Part shown: positions 24,173 through 36,376 of the stretch, in pieces
Position numbering within the stretch: position 1 is the first letter of the stretch
How the letters are laid out: each line of letters begins with the position of its first letter
Assembly: GCA_963969595.1 (NCBI GenBank)
Contig: OZ018409.1
Location: 20,926,975-20,990,974 of the forward strand
Reading direction: 5' to 3'
DNA: 64,000 bases
Source of the DNA: Neckera pumila
Lineage: Eukaryota > Streptophyta > Bryopsida > Hypnales > Neckeraceae
The notes under the pieces: generated by a model
The model's input: only the letters and a program-made list of their open reading frames with translations
The model's database searches: none
What the model was told of the DNA's origin: nothing
Position numbers and translations under genes: made by a program

Positions 24173-25125
24173 CTAAGATATTTTGTGGTAGGATGTGTTG
24201 TGATGTCTTAAATGGGTTTTTTTAGATTTTTTAGATTTGTATCTTTGATATAGCCATATGATTTTGGTTTCAAATGATTGTGTGGGTGGTATAGCAGTGT
24301 GATATTGTTTCCATAACCATTGTAATCTGATAGTTGGGATAGTAATGAGGTATTTACTAGTATCTTGATACAAGTGTATTTGTTCATTTTGTGTTAATAT
24401 TATGGTGTGTGTGTATTTGTTAGTATGTCTTTTTCTGGGTTACATTCGGTAGTGGAGATAGATGTAAGTGGGATTGTTGTTGGTGGTGGAATGAATCATA
24501 TATCTCTAGGTTGTTCATAATTGAAATTTACCGTGCTGATGTTATTGTAGTGTTTGTGTTGTTGTTTTGTGTAGTATTGTGTTAATAAAGTGATGTTGTG
24601 TGTTATTATTGTTGGTTGATTAAACAGGAAAAGGTCTCTTTGTGGCATCCATTTAGTATAGATTGTGTTATCTTGAAGTGTCCATTGACATAGGTATGTA
24701 TTACATTTTTCTGGAATGTTGTATTTGTCTTTTGTTTATTTTGTTCTATGGTTTGTTATAGTATGTATGGGAAGTGCATTTGAATTGTTTTGGATGTATG
24801 TAGGTGGATTTTGTTGTTGTGGTAGTTGTGGTGGTTCTAGATGGGAGGGATTTTCTAAGGTTATTGGATGTACATCTTGATTGTCTGATATGTATTGTGC
24901 TTTGAGAGTTTGTGGTAGTGGGTGTCTTTAGCAAGGGTTTGAACATTCAACGATACACTTTGGATAGCAGAAAAGTTGTTCAGCTATGTTTAAAGCTTTC
25001 TTTTCTATTTTGGTTGGTGTTTTATAGTATATTTTGAAGTCTTCTGGTGACATGATATTTGTGCCATTAGGGAGTGTAATGTGTTTTATTTTGTATATGT
25101 TATGTAATAATAGTTTATGTATCAT
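24173..25125 (-). pseudogene. LINE ORF2 linker between RT and RNase H
   Basis: Broken open segments on the same strand, including NGTNIMSPEDFKIYYKTP and KALNIAEQLFCYPKC. No catalytic domain is recognised. Its position and strand place it in ORF2. Confidence 0.55.
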
Positions 25126-25291
25126 TTTAAGAGAGAGATTTTGGTTTATAGAATAATATTAGTCTGTGACATCCATTTTGTTTCATTTTTCAAGTTGTGT
25201 TGTATATATGTAATAGGAAGTTTTCTTTTATGCTTTAGCGGTGGATGCCTGTTTCATGTTTTTGTAAAAATAGAGTTCTTGTTGTAGGCAA

Positions 25292-26836
25292 TCAAACGCA
25301 ATCATGTGGTTTCATTCTGGGAATGTTTTTTGCGCCTTCATGTTTGGCTAAAATATGATGGATAAGTCCTTTATATATTATTCCTACTCTTCCTGGGTCA
25401 TTCAAGGCGTTTCTAAGTTGTTCACTGATGCAACATAGATATATATTTTTGAGTGAGAAGGCTTCTAGACCAAATAATTTATGTGGGAGTAGTGCTATTG
25501 CGTTTGCAATGCATTTTGGTAGTCCAAATATTGTTTTTTGAATTCCAATGATCTTTTTATCTAGTTTTTTAATCAATGGTCATGAGTAAGGAATTGAAAA
25601 AATGCTATAGGCTATGCCAGCTCTAATTACAGTTTCAACCATGTTGATTTCTTTTTTCATTATGGCTGGACAATTTGTAAGTTGTGTACATTGGTCAGTT
25701 ACTTTTTTGGTGGTGATATGTGTTTGCAAATTCCATTTAATGATGGTACTAGTTGTATACCTAAATATGTGTAAGGTTCATTTTGATGTAAGATTAGGAT
25801 TGGCCGATTTCTATAGTTAATATTCATGGTTTGTATTTGGGTCTTAAAGGTGTCAGGTTTTGTTTTTGATTTATTTGGGCATCCCATGATTGCACATTTT
25901 GGTATGCCTAAGTCCATTCCTGACCATTCGCAGAATTTATCTAGTTTGTTAAGTTGACTTTGAAGTGATTTAAATTTATTTGATGTACCTACTAGGTCAT
26001 CTACGTATGCTGCAGAACTTACACTTATTTTGGATGTACCAAATGTATAGCCATTATTGCCTTTTTGAAGCCCTCTCAGTAGTGGTTCTAAAAAAATAAG
26101 AAAAAGGTAGGGGCTTAGTGTGTCTCCTTGAATGGTACCTCTTTGTATTGGTATTGGTTTAGTACTACCAAATTGTTCACCTGTAAATATCATGGTGGAT
26201 TGCGAGTAGATATTTCCTATTAGTGCTACTGCATTTTTAGGATATCCAAGGTCTAACATTATAGCAAGGAGTCTTACATGGTCTATGGATCCAAATACGT
26301 TTTTGAAGTCTATGTATAGTGTATAAATGTCTTGGTTTGTAAATCTTGCATCTTCTAGAGCTGCTATGAGGAGTTGTAGTTGTCTTGATGTGCTTCTTTC
26401 TACTCTGAATCCTTCTTGTCTATCATGGAGGATTTGGTGTTTTTTGCCATATTCGGAAAGGAATAGAGTTATGGTACTAGTGAAAAATTTATAGATAGTA
26501 TTTGCAAGTGCAATAGGTCTATAGTTTGATAATTGGGAAGGATCTCCTTTTTAATAGAGTAATATAATTAAGCTAGTTTTCCAAGATGCTGGATTTGTTT
26601 TTGTATATAGACCGTTTGAAAAATAAAAAAAGTAAGTTATGGAAGCATTCTGGCATATTTTTTAGTATTATATTAGAGATTAAGTCTGGGCCTAGTATTT
26701 TATTATTGGCTAAGTTTTTTAGGCAAATGTCATATGTTTCTTTGTTGAGGTAGTTGTATAAAGGGATTTTGGGGGTCCTTCTTTTATCTATAAAACCGTC
26801 TAAATCATGCCATGGGTATTGTCTTACTCCATACAT
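25292..26836 (-). pseudogene. LINE reverse transcriptase remnant
   Basis: LANNKILGPDLISNIILK is the first RT block. IQRGTIQGDTLSPYLFLIF and the catalytic AYVDDLVGTSN follow at 26259-25699, then GIPKCAIMGC and PYTYLGIQL. The blocks lie in different frames, so several shifts have accumulated. The residues needed for catalysis (the YVDD pair) are still visible. Confidence 0.9.
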
Positions 26837-27599
26837 ACAGTGTGGTGGGTGTTCTGATAAATAATGGCATGTTGGAACTATGGGTCTATTACTAATTGAT
26901 TGTTGAATGTGTATTTCATTGGCAATGTCTTTAGGGTTTGTTTGTAAGTTATTATTTGTGTCTATAATGCAATTTAATGGAGGTGTATTTAGTTTTTTAA
27001 ATAATTTTTTATTTACTTTTTGGGAGCTTTTTTCATATAATTGTCTATATTTTTATATTGCTTTTTTGATACAATTTTGAGTATATTGTATAGTAATCTT
27101 ACAAGCTTGTATGTTAACATTTTTGGCTAAGTTGGCTAGTGTTTTAATCCATTCTTGTTGATCGGGTTCTTGTATTGGAAGAGGTGGAATATGGACATGG
27201 GTGTGATATTTTAGTTCTTCTATTATTAGATGTGTTGTCTAGTTTATGCTGGATTTTGTTATATATATTGCTTTCTTGATTAAGTGGTATGTAGCAAGGT
27301 GTTTTTTCCATTTTTTCTGTAATTTTCTTGGTAAAAACCCACTTTGTTGTGCTATACGATTTGTTAGTTGAGGAAGTGGAGGTGCAGTGCAATTTCAATT
27401 ATTTTATTAGATATACTTTGTATGAGGTGATCTAGGGTGATGCGTGCTATATGCCATTGATGGTCTGTTAGATGTTCATTATTGAGAATGATGGTGAGTT
27501 CATTTATTTGTAATATGTGTTCTTCAAAAAATTGTGTTTTAAATTTTTCTATATTTTCTTGTGGAATAGTGTTTAAAATTCTTGGTGGTTTATTTTGTA

Positions 27600-28736
27600 T
27601 TAGTAGTATGGGCGTGCTACTAGTGTATTTGGTGGTATGTGTAATGTGACGGGTGAGTGGTCTAAGTTTAGATTGTGATTATGATTAGTTGTTGATGTAT
27701 ACAGGGCCGGATTAGGTACTTGTATATAGTATTCATCTATTAAACTAGTATGGGTATAGTTATTACCTCCTTGTCTGGAGAATGGGCTATTGGTAGTTAT
27801 GTAATTGAGTTGAAGGTTGTTTGTAGATGTGCGCCATTCTATATCTTCTGTCTGTGGTGGGGTTATATTAAATTCATTTTGTCTTCCAATGAGAGTAATG
27901 TCTCTGTTGAAGTCACTGCACAAAATGTGCGTATGTTGTGGGTAGAGGGGGATTTGATGAGTTGTGTGTTGTTGAATTTTTGGTATCAATTGTAGATCAT
28001 TTATGTGTGAGGGCATATACATATGAAGTAGTAGCCATGGTTGTAGTGGGTGATTGTTTATTTTTATTATTTGTAAGTATGGTGAGAATACAGTTGGAGT
28101 TGGTATTTTTGTAATGTTTCCTGGGTATGTATATTTTTTATGTATGAGGATAAGGAGTCCACCTCTTCATGGTGCATATGGTCTTCTTTGTTGTATACAT
28201 CTAGTTAATGCATGGATATTATTGAATATTAGTTTATATTTTGGAAATAGATTTTGAATATAGTTTGTAGATTTTGTTGCAGTTATTTTAGTTTCTTGGA
28301 TTGTTATTATAGCAGGACTATTTGGCATAACTGTTATTAATTGGTGGAGGCTTGGTAGAGCTGTATTAATTGATGAAGCATTCCATGTGGTGACATATGT
28401 ACTTGGGTTTATTGTTTGTGTTTTTGTTGCATGGGTTAGTGGTAAGTCCGGTAACAGAAGAGGGTGGAAGTATTCTTCCAAGGTGCCATTACATTTTAGT
28501 ACTTCTATGAGTAAGTTTTTTGATAAAAATGGAAATTCATTAAGCATAATTTGTAAGGTTATTGGTTCATTTATTAATTTAATAAACTTATAAAGTTCAT
28601 TGTGAATGGAATTAGAAGGTTCAATGATTTTTTGGTTTCTTTCTTTAAATTTTATATATGGGTACATGGTGTTTGGATGTGTCACTTTGGTGGGTTTTGT
28701 AATAGAGTCATCTTCAATGGTAGAGATGTGGTCCAA
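27600..28736 (-). pseudogene. LINE APE-type endonuclease remnant
   Basis: TTWNASSINTALPSLHQLI and ITIQETKITATKS give the N-terminal Asn and Glu motifs. CSDFNRDI stands for the usual GDFN site, SLIDEYYI for the substrate loop and LDHSPVTLHI for the SDH motif. The two halves (28736-28167 and 28022-27600) lie in different frames. Confidence 0.82.
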
Positions 28737-29189
28737 TCTGGAGATGGTGTTTGTATTAGTTGTTGGTCACATGTTTCTAATTGTAGGTTAATTGTAACAA
28801 TAAGTGCAAATAAAAGTCTTGGTGGTGGGTGATGTTGGTTTTGGTAAATGTATCGTGATAATTGTGGGTAGTCTATGATTGTGTTGTTGTATTGAGGATG
28901 TGTAATGTTTATTGTGGATGCAAATTTTTTTGCTAGGTACTGGTATTCCGGTTGTAGTTTTATTGTACATGGTATAAAATATATTTTACATCTTTATTTA
29001 TGCGTAGATGGATGTGTTCTCAGTATATCAGGCATGGATCCGGGATTGGTTTCTATATCTCCACAGAGAATAAATTATGAGATGCAAATATTTTTGCTGT
29101 TGGTTAACTTAATAGTTTTAGATTTTATTGGATTGTAATGGTAAATTTGTGTAATTTTATTAACATGGATGGTAGTATGTGAAGTATGT

Positions 29190-31198
29190 TCATATGTATA
29201 CGAATGTGGCTTTAGGATATATAATTGGTAATTTTGACATTGCATATGGAAAGAAGAGTGGAAATTTAAAAGAAGATATGAGATAAAGCAAAATATATAT
29301 ATTATATTGCCAACGATTGGCGGTGTACAAAAGTATAGTGTAAATAAGAGGTCGTGTAATACTAAGGTATATGACTACAACACTTTGTTTTTGGGTGATG
29401 GCGTTGTAAAACTTAACTAGTTTGTCGGTGAAGAAGGTTCTACAGCATTGAATAGCTGGGCGAGCTAAGAAGTTGATAACTTGCATGCTTTGGAGTAAAA
29501 TGTCTTCCAGGTTTGTGAGAGCACCTCTAAGGTCATTGTCTACCTTGTTTGCATAGCTTTGTACCTCTATTTGCAATTCCTCTTTCATCTGGCTCATGTC
29601 CAACTTGAATTCGATCCGTAGTTTCGAATTTTCTTTGGAGACTGCTTCTCTCCTATTAAAGTTGATAGTTCTTCTGTGTTGAGTGATTGCTTTGGAGCAG
29701 AGGATGAGGCTGTGTTTTGCATTGCTTCAACTGTACTAGCTAAAGTAGTGTTTATGTCCAAAAAACCCCATTTTGGGAGTGTTTCATCATCAGGTTTCGC
29801 AGATCCGTCGAGAGAATTGGAATGGGGTTGAAACTCCATCCATTTGTGATGAAGGCATGCCGATTTCTTCATGTGTTGTTTATATACCGTTGCATTGAAA
29901 CATTTGAGGTTGGCTATGCCGTTATGAGCATCTCTTTTGTAACATGGAAAGAACATGGATTTGATATTCTTGGGACCAATGAAATTGTGTAGGCCTAGAG
30001 ACACTTCAGCAATGGATTTGGTAAGGTTTAGGTTTTTGACAATCAAAGCTAGGCAGTTTCTCTTGTTCACCTCTTCACGAGTTAGCTAATTGAGATCAAG
30101 GTTGACTGGTTGTAGAAGTTCTCCCAATACTGCAATCCGTTGTTGCTTGATCTTTATGAGTTGTTCCGGTGATGTTGTTGTCAGCCATCCATAAGACTCA
30201 GTAGTGGGTTTTTGAACTTGAATTAGTTCAAATTCAAAGCCTTGGTGAAAGCTCTCTTCTAGTGTTTGTTTGAAGAGATGGTGGGGTTCCACATTCTGGA
30301 TGGTTTTGCTATTGATCTTGATGGAGAATAAGGTGCTGGAGGCTATGGGATCAAATGCCTTAGCAACTTTGGCAATTGTTAACATTTCATTGTCAAGGGG
30401 AATTGCAAATACTCTAGTACCACGAAGTAGGGCTTTACCATCAACTTTGGGGTTTTGTAAGTGGATCCTAGCCATACCTGACCAGACTTTGGAGTTTAGG
30501 GCACCATGACACAATATTGCTACAGGGCCAGCAATGCTATCTCCTACTTGTATATTCATTTCTTGGAAACAAAGCAAAATTTTTGCCATAGCTTATTTTT
30601 GGATCAACGGAACCTGAGGTTTCTTGAAATGTAGCAATATGTGATAGTTATGAACTAGTTGAGTGTTCATGTTTACCTCCACATCAAATGGAATTTGTGT
30701 CAGGTTGAAATGTTGTCCTCAAGGTTGTCCTTCAATGTTGTCAGGTCTGGATGTTGGCTACAGCTTCTGTTGAATGCGAGGGAAGGACATACGGGCTTTG
30801 GAGAGTTCAACTGCTTCTTGTGCATTATACCCCTGGGTAATGAGCTCAGGTACTAATGCTTTGTTGATGATTGGCGGCATGCAGGCTTCGTAGGCAAGGG
30901 TTTCTATAGTAGGAAAACCATACCAGAATTCATACGGCACTGGGTCTTTAAGCAGAGTCATGGTGGTGATGGCACCTTTGGATTTCTTTTGTCTTGATTG
31001 GTCAGCTTCTGGGGTAGTGCGTTTATAAGATTCCAAAGCATCTTCCATCTCAACGTTAGGATAGGATATATACCTTTGTACTTTATTGCTATAAGAGGGG
31101 TCCAACATTGTGCCTGGATTGAATTGTATTTGATTAGGAGACCATATATAAAGGTATAGGATGTTTTGAACATTTTTAAAGTCAGATGGTTCAATCAC
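29190..31198 (-). pseudogene. LINE ORF1 (gag-like) remnant
   Basis: Four adjoining minus-strand segments (31198-30758, 30589-30086, 30070-29594 and 29603-29190) fit one long ORF1 interrupted by shifts. They include a proline-rich N-terminal part, a middle with IAGPVAILCHGAL and WSGMARIHL, and a Cys/His-containing stretch near 29900 (FFPCYKRD, KKSACLHHK). Function is inferred mainly from position upstream of the endonuclease. Confidence 0.6.
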
Positions 31199-31498
31199 TA
31201 TTTTTGAAAGAGACTAATGATTTGAGAGGTTGGTCTTTTTTTGAGCAATTGGATGTTGTGATGGATGTAATGCAATGGAATTTTCTATGTATTGCAATGG
31301 AGTTTATATGGGTTTCAATCCACTTAAGGTATAATATAAGAGCCCTCCCGGGAACAGTAGTTTCCCAGGCATGAATGGGATTACAGTACATACAGAAGGG
31401 AAGGATAATGTGCTGAGTTGTTAGGACGTCCAGAGTCTGGGGACGCTGCCCCTGTAACGTCCTAAGACATTCACTTTTTACGTTTTTTACCTACATGG
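31199..31498. other. Spacer with a short hairpin
   Basis: 31199-31420 may be the 5' UTR of the LINE on the minus strand. At 31421-31429 TTAGGACGT pairs perfectly with ACGTCCTAA at 31457-31465. The loop contains two further small stems (CCAGA/TCTGG and GGGG/CCCC). Confidence 0.5.
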
Positions 31499-32105
31499 TA
31501 AATTCCGCGACCGAAGATCCGACTGAAAACCCGACCGACCGAATACCCGACCGAAAACCCGACCGACCCAAAAACACAACTGAACGACCAAAAACCCGAC
31601 CGATCGAATACGTGACCGAAAACCCGACCGAAAACCGGACCGGACTGCGGCCGCGGCGACTGGTTTTTGGTCGGGTCTTCGGTCGGTCAAGTTTTCGATC
31701 GATCAAGTTTTCGGTCGGTCAAGTTTCCAGTCGGGTCTTTGGTCGGTCAGGTTTTTGATCCGGTTTTCGATTTCGGTCTGGTTTTCAGTCGATCCGATTT
31801 TCGGTCGGGTTTTCGGGCGGTTAGTTTTTCGGTCGGGTTTTTGGTCGGGTTTTCGGTCGGGTTTTCAGTCGGGTTTTGGATCGGGCGGGCGGGCTTTTGG
31901 TCAATCAGGTTCTCGGTCGGGCTTTCGGTCTGGTTTTCGGTCGGTCAGGTTTTCAGTCAGGTTTTCGGTCGGTTCGGTTTTTGGTTAGGCTTTCGGTCGG
32001 GTTCTTAGTCCGTCGGCTTTTTCGGTCGGCTTCTCGAGCGGTCATCCGAGCGGTGTGGACGGCCATCGGGGAATCGGTCGATCGGTTGGGAAATCGGTCC
32101 GGAGA
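31499..32105. repeat. GC-rich simple array with an internal strand switch
   Basis: From 31499 to about 31650 the sequence is built of CGACCGAAAACC-like units. From about 31660 to 32060 it is built of the reverse complement (GGTCGGGTTTTCGGTCGGTC). The two halves therefore form a large inverted repeat of simple sequence. Many open frames result (FRSVGFSVGF-like or DRKPDRPKN-like peptides), none of which looks like a real protein. Confidence 0.85.
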
Positions 32106-32199
32106 ATAAACCTCCAGCGAAAATGCACCACAGCTGTACTAATGAAATCTTAGGGGACAAAAAGGAACTCAAAGTTCAAAGTTCAAACAAGTTTTTTAA

Positions 32200-34450
32200 G
32201 TTCCAAATTCAGTCTCAAATGACTTTGTGCTTCACATGTGCTTGAGGTAAACATCAAGCGCACCTGAAGCACACTTCCACTAATGTAATTGCCTTTAAAA
32301 AACAATCAATTAAAAATTAAAAACGTTCTTCAAAAATTTCAAATTGGACTAGAAATGCTTCGGTGTGCTTGAGATATGCTTGAGGTTCACGTCAAGAACA
32401 CATAAAGCACACCTGAAGCGCACTTCCTCTATTGAAATTACCTTGGAATAAGAAGCTATGAAAAATTTAACTTAGATTAACAATACTTGAGTTCTGCATG
32501 GAGTAACCTTGAAGCACACTTGAAGTACATTTCCACTATTATCTTATGGTTGGATAATAAAAGCAATTCAAAATTGAAATCTTCTACTACATATACAAAA
32601 TGAAATCATAAGGTCCTTGAAGTGTGCTTACAGTAGACCTCACACACATCTACAAAACATCTCTTGTTTTTGCATTGCTTTGAAATGATGAAAAATTTAA
32701 AAATGAAATGCTTATTTCCAAAATTTAAAGCGTAAGTAAAAGTGATTGATGTGTGCTTGAGGTCTAGCTCAAGCACATCTCAAGCAAATACCATCTTGTC
32801 AAGATACCTTGAATAATTTTTATTTTTATTTTAAAAATTGAATTCTTCTGATAAAAATGCGAATCTAAATCATGAAAAGGTTGAAGCGTGCTTCAAATAG
32901 ACTGTAGAGTGTAGACCTAAGGTCGATTGGGTAGTATACTTTATCTTGTTTCATTGCTTTATAAAGAAGCCGAAAAAAAATTCAAATCTAAAAGGGAAAA
33001 AAAAAAAGTTTTTGAGGTCTGCTTCAGATAGACATCAAACATGCCTGAAGCCCTCAAGCACATTTGTACCATTTAAATTATGTTGGATTATAAAGACAAC
33101 TTCAAATTGAAATCTTTTACAATACATACCAAAGAAAATCACAAGTTGCTTCAAGTACGCTTTGCGAAGACCTCAAGCATATGTAAAGTATGTCTCTTTT
33201 GTTTTCATTGCTTTGAAAGAAAGCTAGACCAGAAGATCAAATTTCAAAAATAAATAAAAAAGCTGAAGGTGTGCTTCAGGTCTACTTCAAGCTCACCTGA
33301 AGGTTGAAGCACATTTTTACTATTCAAAATACTTTGGATCCTAAAAATGATTTTAAATTTAAATCTGATATTGAATAATTCAATATCAAATCATCAAATG
33401 CTTGAAATATGCTTCAGGTACACCTCAAGCACATCTAGTATACATTTTCACTATTTTCATTCATTTCAAATTAAATAAATCTGAAGATAATAGAAGCCTC
33501 TTCTCAAGATTTTAAATTTTATTAAAAAATGTTTGAAGTATGCTTCACATGTGCATGACCTGTATTTGAAATATACCTACCGTAAATTTCTACTATTCTC
33601 ACTGGTTTTGAAAGAAGAAACTCCTGAAAAAAAAATATTTTTCAAAATTTAAAGTATAAATGAAATGGCTTCAAATGCATTTGAGGTCTACCATAAGTTC
33701 ACCTCAAACAAATTCCTACTACTGAGATTTCTTTGTATTAAAAAAATTTTAATTTGAAAATTTTTTTGGTTTAGAAATTAAGCTTAAGTAATAAAGTGCT
33801 TGAAGTGTACTCCTACCATGCTTAACTGCTTAAGGTTTACTTCAACTAAACAAGCAACCTTCAAGCACATTCTTAAGATTTCTGTTGTACTTGAATTTAT
33901 AAAGAGCAAGAATTATATTTATTTCAGTTTATGATTGAAGGGGTGGAAAATAAGGTACCCTGCATGTGAACTTTAAGTTCATATGAAAAATTCTCTCTTA
34001 GTTTAAAATGCATTAAAATTAAAAACGTTGTGATTGAGGTGTGCTTCAAGTCTATCTACATGTCTTTAGTATTTCTATTTCATTTGAAAACAAAAAACTT
34101 GTGACTTGATTTTATTAGATGTGGTTTTCCAATGTGTGTTTTATGTGTGCTTGAGGTTTATTAAGCAAAGTTGTTTGCTCATCACTTGTAAAATATATTT
34201 TTCCTATACAATTTGGGGGGAAATTTTGATTCCAATTAAATGAGAAAAGCAATGGTGCGCTTTACTTGTGAGATAAACGTTTCATCCTATATGTAAAGAC
34301 CACATCAAGCACGCCTCAAGCGCACTTGTGAAATTTCCAAACAAATTGAATATAATTTATAGTTTGAATCATGATTGAAGTGGAATGAGAGAAGTAAAGT
34401 GTGCTTGAGTTGTACTTCAGGTAGATATGTAGGACACCTCAACACTCTTA
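32200..34450. repeat. Degenerate satellite, period about 130 bp, with a palindromic core
   Basis: About sixteen units recur at spacings of roughly 105-155 bp (once about 220), for example near 32238, 32379, 32625, 32751, 32887, 33018, 33156, 33270, 33409, 33540, 33670, 34045, 34148 and 34402. Each centres on a variant of TGCTTGAGGTCTACCTCAAG followed by CACACCTGAAGCACATTT and an AT-rich spacer that often reads TTTCATTGCTTTGAAA. The core is an imperfect palindrome. No open frame or known satellite is recognised. Confidence 0.75.
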
Positions 34451-34524
34451 TATAAAGGAAATTTGAATGCAATTGAGTTTCGGTAGTTCAAATAACGTTC
34501 GAAGTAGAGTGTTCATTTTCCTTT

Positions 34525-35456
34525 CAATCCCTAGAAGGCCGCTTGTCCCCTTGGAGGACAAACTAAGTCGGGCAAATACCTATGGTCTCAATATGAAGTG
34601 AAATTTTTGTGATTTGTGGAATTTGTGTGATTTTGCGAGAAATTTGAGGATATTTAATTTTTAGTTTAATTGATGCCCGGAAGTTAGAGTTATGACACAA
34701 TAAGCAAAAACAAGTTTTGGCAGACCGCACCAAAAATATTAAGAGAAAGTGAAACTAATTTTATTCTCAAATTTGTTTTTCAAAGACTACATTTTTGTCT
34801 ACATGTGAAGCTTTGTTTCATTCAATTTGGACTAATATGAGAAAGTTCTTCACAATCTTAGCTTATGGGTTTAGAGAAGAATCTATGGTAAAAAAAAAAT
34901 GGATGTTTCACTTTTGGATGTCATTTTCAGAATTTTTCCAAGGAATTTGTTAGACAATCTTAGATTTCCTTGCTACAACAATCTCACCGTTGAGATTATT
35001 GTGATCCAATTCCATCTAAAAGTTTTTAACAATTTCGTTTTTTCTTCCATCTTAAATTCACCTCTACTTAACAATTTTGTAATGAGTGAAAATGAAGTGG
35101 TTTTTTTCCTAACTTTTTTTTGTACATTCTGAACTCAACTACTTAATGTAAATAAAGACAAAATCCAAATCATTAGTGTTAAAAATTTGAACTAAAAAGA
35201 TTCAAAGCAAAAAAATATAGTTAAGCAAGGTGCCAAAAAACTTATTTTCTTCATTCTAAATGCATATATCTTATAATCTACATAGTCAAATTTTTTGAAA
35301 TTTCTTTCACGTATTCATATACTAGTTAAGGGAAAAGATCTTATAGTTGAATATGCAAAAAAAAAGAAGTTTTCATGGTTCTTTACTCTTTGCAATAACG
35401 ATGACATTTTTTAGTGTTTTTTGATAGGAATATCACCTTGGTCCTCTAGGGGTTAA
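34525..35456 (+). mobile_element. TTAA/CCCCTAAAGG inverted-repeat element, copy A
   Basis: The left end reads TCAATCCCTAGAAGGCCGC and the right end CCTTGGTCCTCTAGGGGTTAA, the reverse complement of the family end TTAACCCCTARAGGACCA. The body matches the copy at 57.7-58.6 kb: GGCAAATACCTATGG near the left, GTTATGACACAATAAGC, and CTACAACAATCTCACCGTTG followed by TTCTTTCACGTATTCATATA. There is no transposase frame, so it is non-autonomous. Confidence 0.72.
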
Positions 35457-35735
35457 TACAATTGGTCCTTCCATTGGATCTGAAATAAAAACTAAAGAAA
35501 CATTTAATTGTTTCACATTGCAGTGCATTGAAATTAGGATTTAAAGTGTAGGATTTAGGGTTAGGATTTAGGAAATACTATTTAGGGAAGAGGATTAAAG
35601 CGTGAAAAAAGAAAATGAATCACACTTACACATAAGTTCTACATGAATTCTACATTGGATGCTTCTTAAAGGAAGCATCCAATGTAAAAACGAATCAAGA
35701 TTTATTGCAAACTGTAGAATCCCACGATCGGTCTT
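35457..35735. other. Spacer with telomere-like phrase and a perfect hairpin
   Basis: 35540-35590 has TTTAGGGTTAGGATTTAGG, a degenerate run resembling the plant telomere repeat. At 35651-35686 the arms TACATTGGATGCTTC and GAAGCATCCAATGTA (15 bp, perfect) are separated by 6 nt. Confidence 0.6.
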
Positions 35736-36180
35736 GTTCTCTGGTCAACCCAGGCGGTCGGCCCGGTCGGCCGTCCGAGCCGGTCAGCGTATGCGGTCGT
35801 CTGAGGCGGTCGGCCCCGGCAGGCGTCCGAATCGGTCGGCCCATGCGGTCGTCTGAGGCGGTCGGCCCCAGCAGGCGTCCGAAGCGGTCGGCGTACCCTA
35901 AAACTACCTTGTCAGGTTTGGATGGCTTCTTCAGTTGGGCTTTCTGGTTCGGGCGCTTGGTCACATCGGAGCGGTCGCCGGGGTCGTCATACTAACCGCC
36001 GTCAGCCATCTGACGCGGTCGTCAGACTAACCGCCGTCAGCCGACCGACGCGGTCGTCAGACCGATCGCCGACCACCGACCGCGGCGTCCGAATTACCTA
36101 AGGTAATTTTTTTTACGACGGTTTTACCCACCACGTCCGGATGTCTGGACGTCCAGACGTCCGGATTTTGGACGCGAATT
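35736..36180. repeat. GC-rich CGGTCG array
   Basis: GC-rich DNA in an AT-rich setting, made of CGGTCG-containing units. Two adjacent 52-bp units (starting GCGGTCGTCTGAGGCGGTCG at 35791 and 35843) are nearly identical, and 36000-36090 has a second variant (CGCGGTCGTCAGAC). At 36143-36158 GTCTGGACGTCCAGAC is a perfect palindrome. The open frames across it are a by-product of composition. Confidence 0.75.
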
Positions 36181-36376
36181 GGTCCTGGACGTTCGATATT
36201 GACAACTCAGATGTTGTGTAAGCTCGGTAATGTACTGGGTGATGTACAATTGGAGCAAGTTGAGGTGCTGCAACTTCAACAAAAACAAAAGAATTAAGTT
36301 ACGGTGAACCTGCAACTTCAACAAAAGAATTAAGTTACGTTGAATCTGGTGAGTTCTAGCAAGCTGTCTAAGCAGG

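Larger units (their letters stand above)
21959..31198 (-). mobile_element. Degenerate long LINE retrotransposon with RNase H
   Basis: Read on the minus strand, the order is: ORF1 region (31198-29190), APE endonuclease (28736-27600), reverse transcriptase (26836-25292), linker (25125-24173), RNase H (23625-23119) and a Cys/His-containing C-terminal region (22905-22045). This is the full LINE layout, at over 9 kb a large one, but every part is broken by shifts or stops. The 3' end on the minus strand is a short tandem tail: AAGTAACCAAAATTA, then AAAGTAACCAAGATTA on the plus strand at 21959-21989. Target-site duplications were not identified. The 5' UTR may extend to about 31420. Confidence 0.88.

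Noticed and set aside
31487..32109. Several open frames on both strands (FRSVGF-like and DRKPD-like peptides)
   Set aside because: They follow from the simple GC-rich repeat, which lacks stops in several frames; there is no protein-like composition.
35538..35590. Interstitial telomere
   Set aside because: Only a few degenerate TTTAGGG-like units; too short to support a telomere fusion.
35659..35995. Arg/Pro/Gly-rich frames on both strands
   Set aside because: A by-product of the CGGTCG array.
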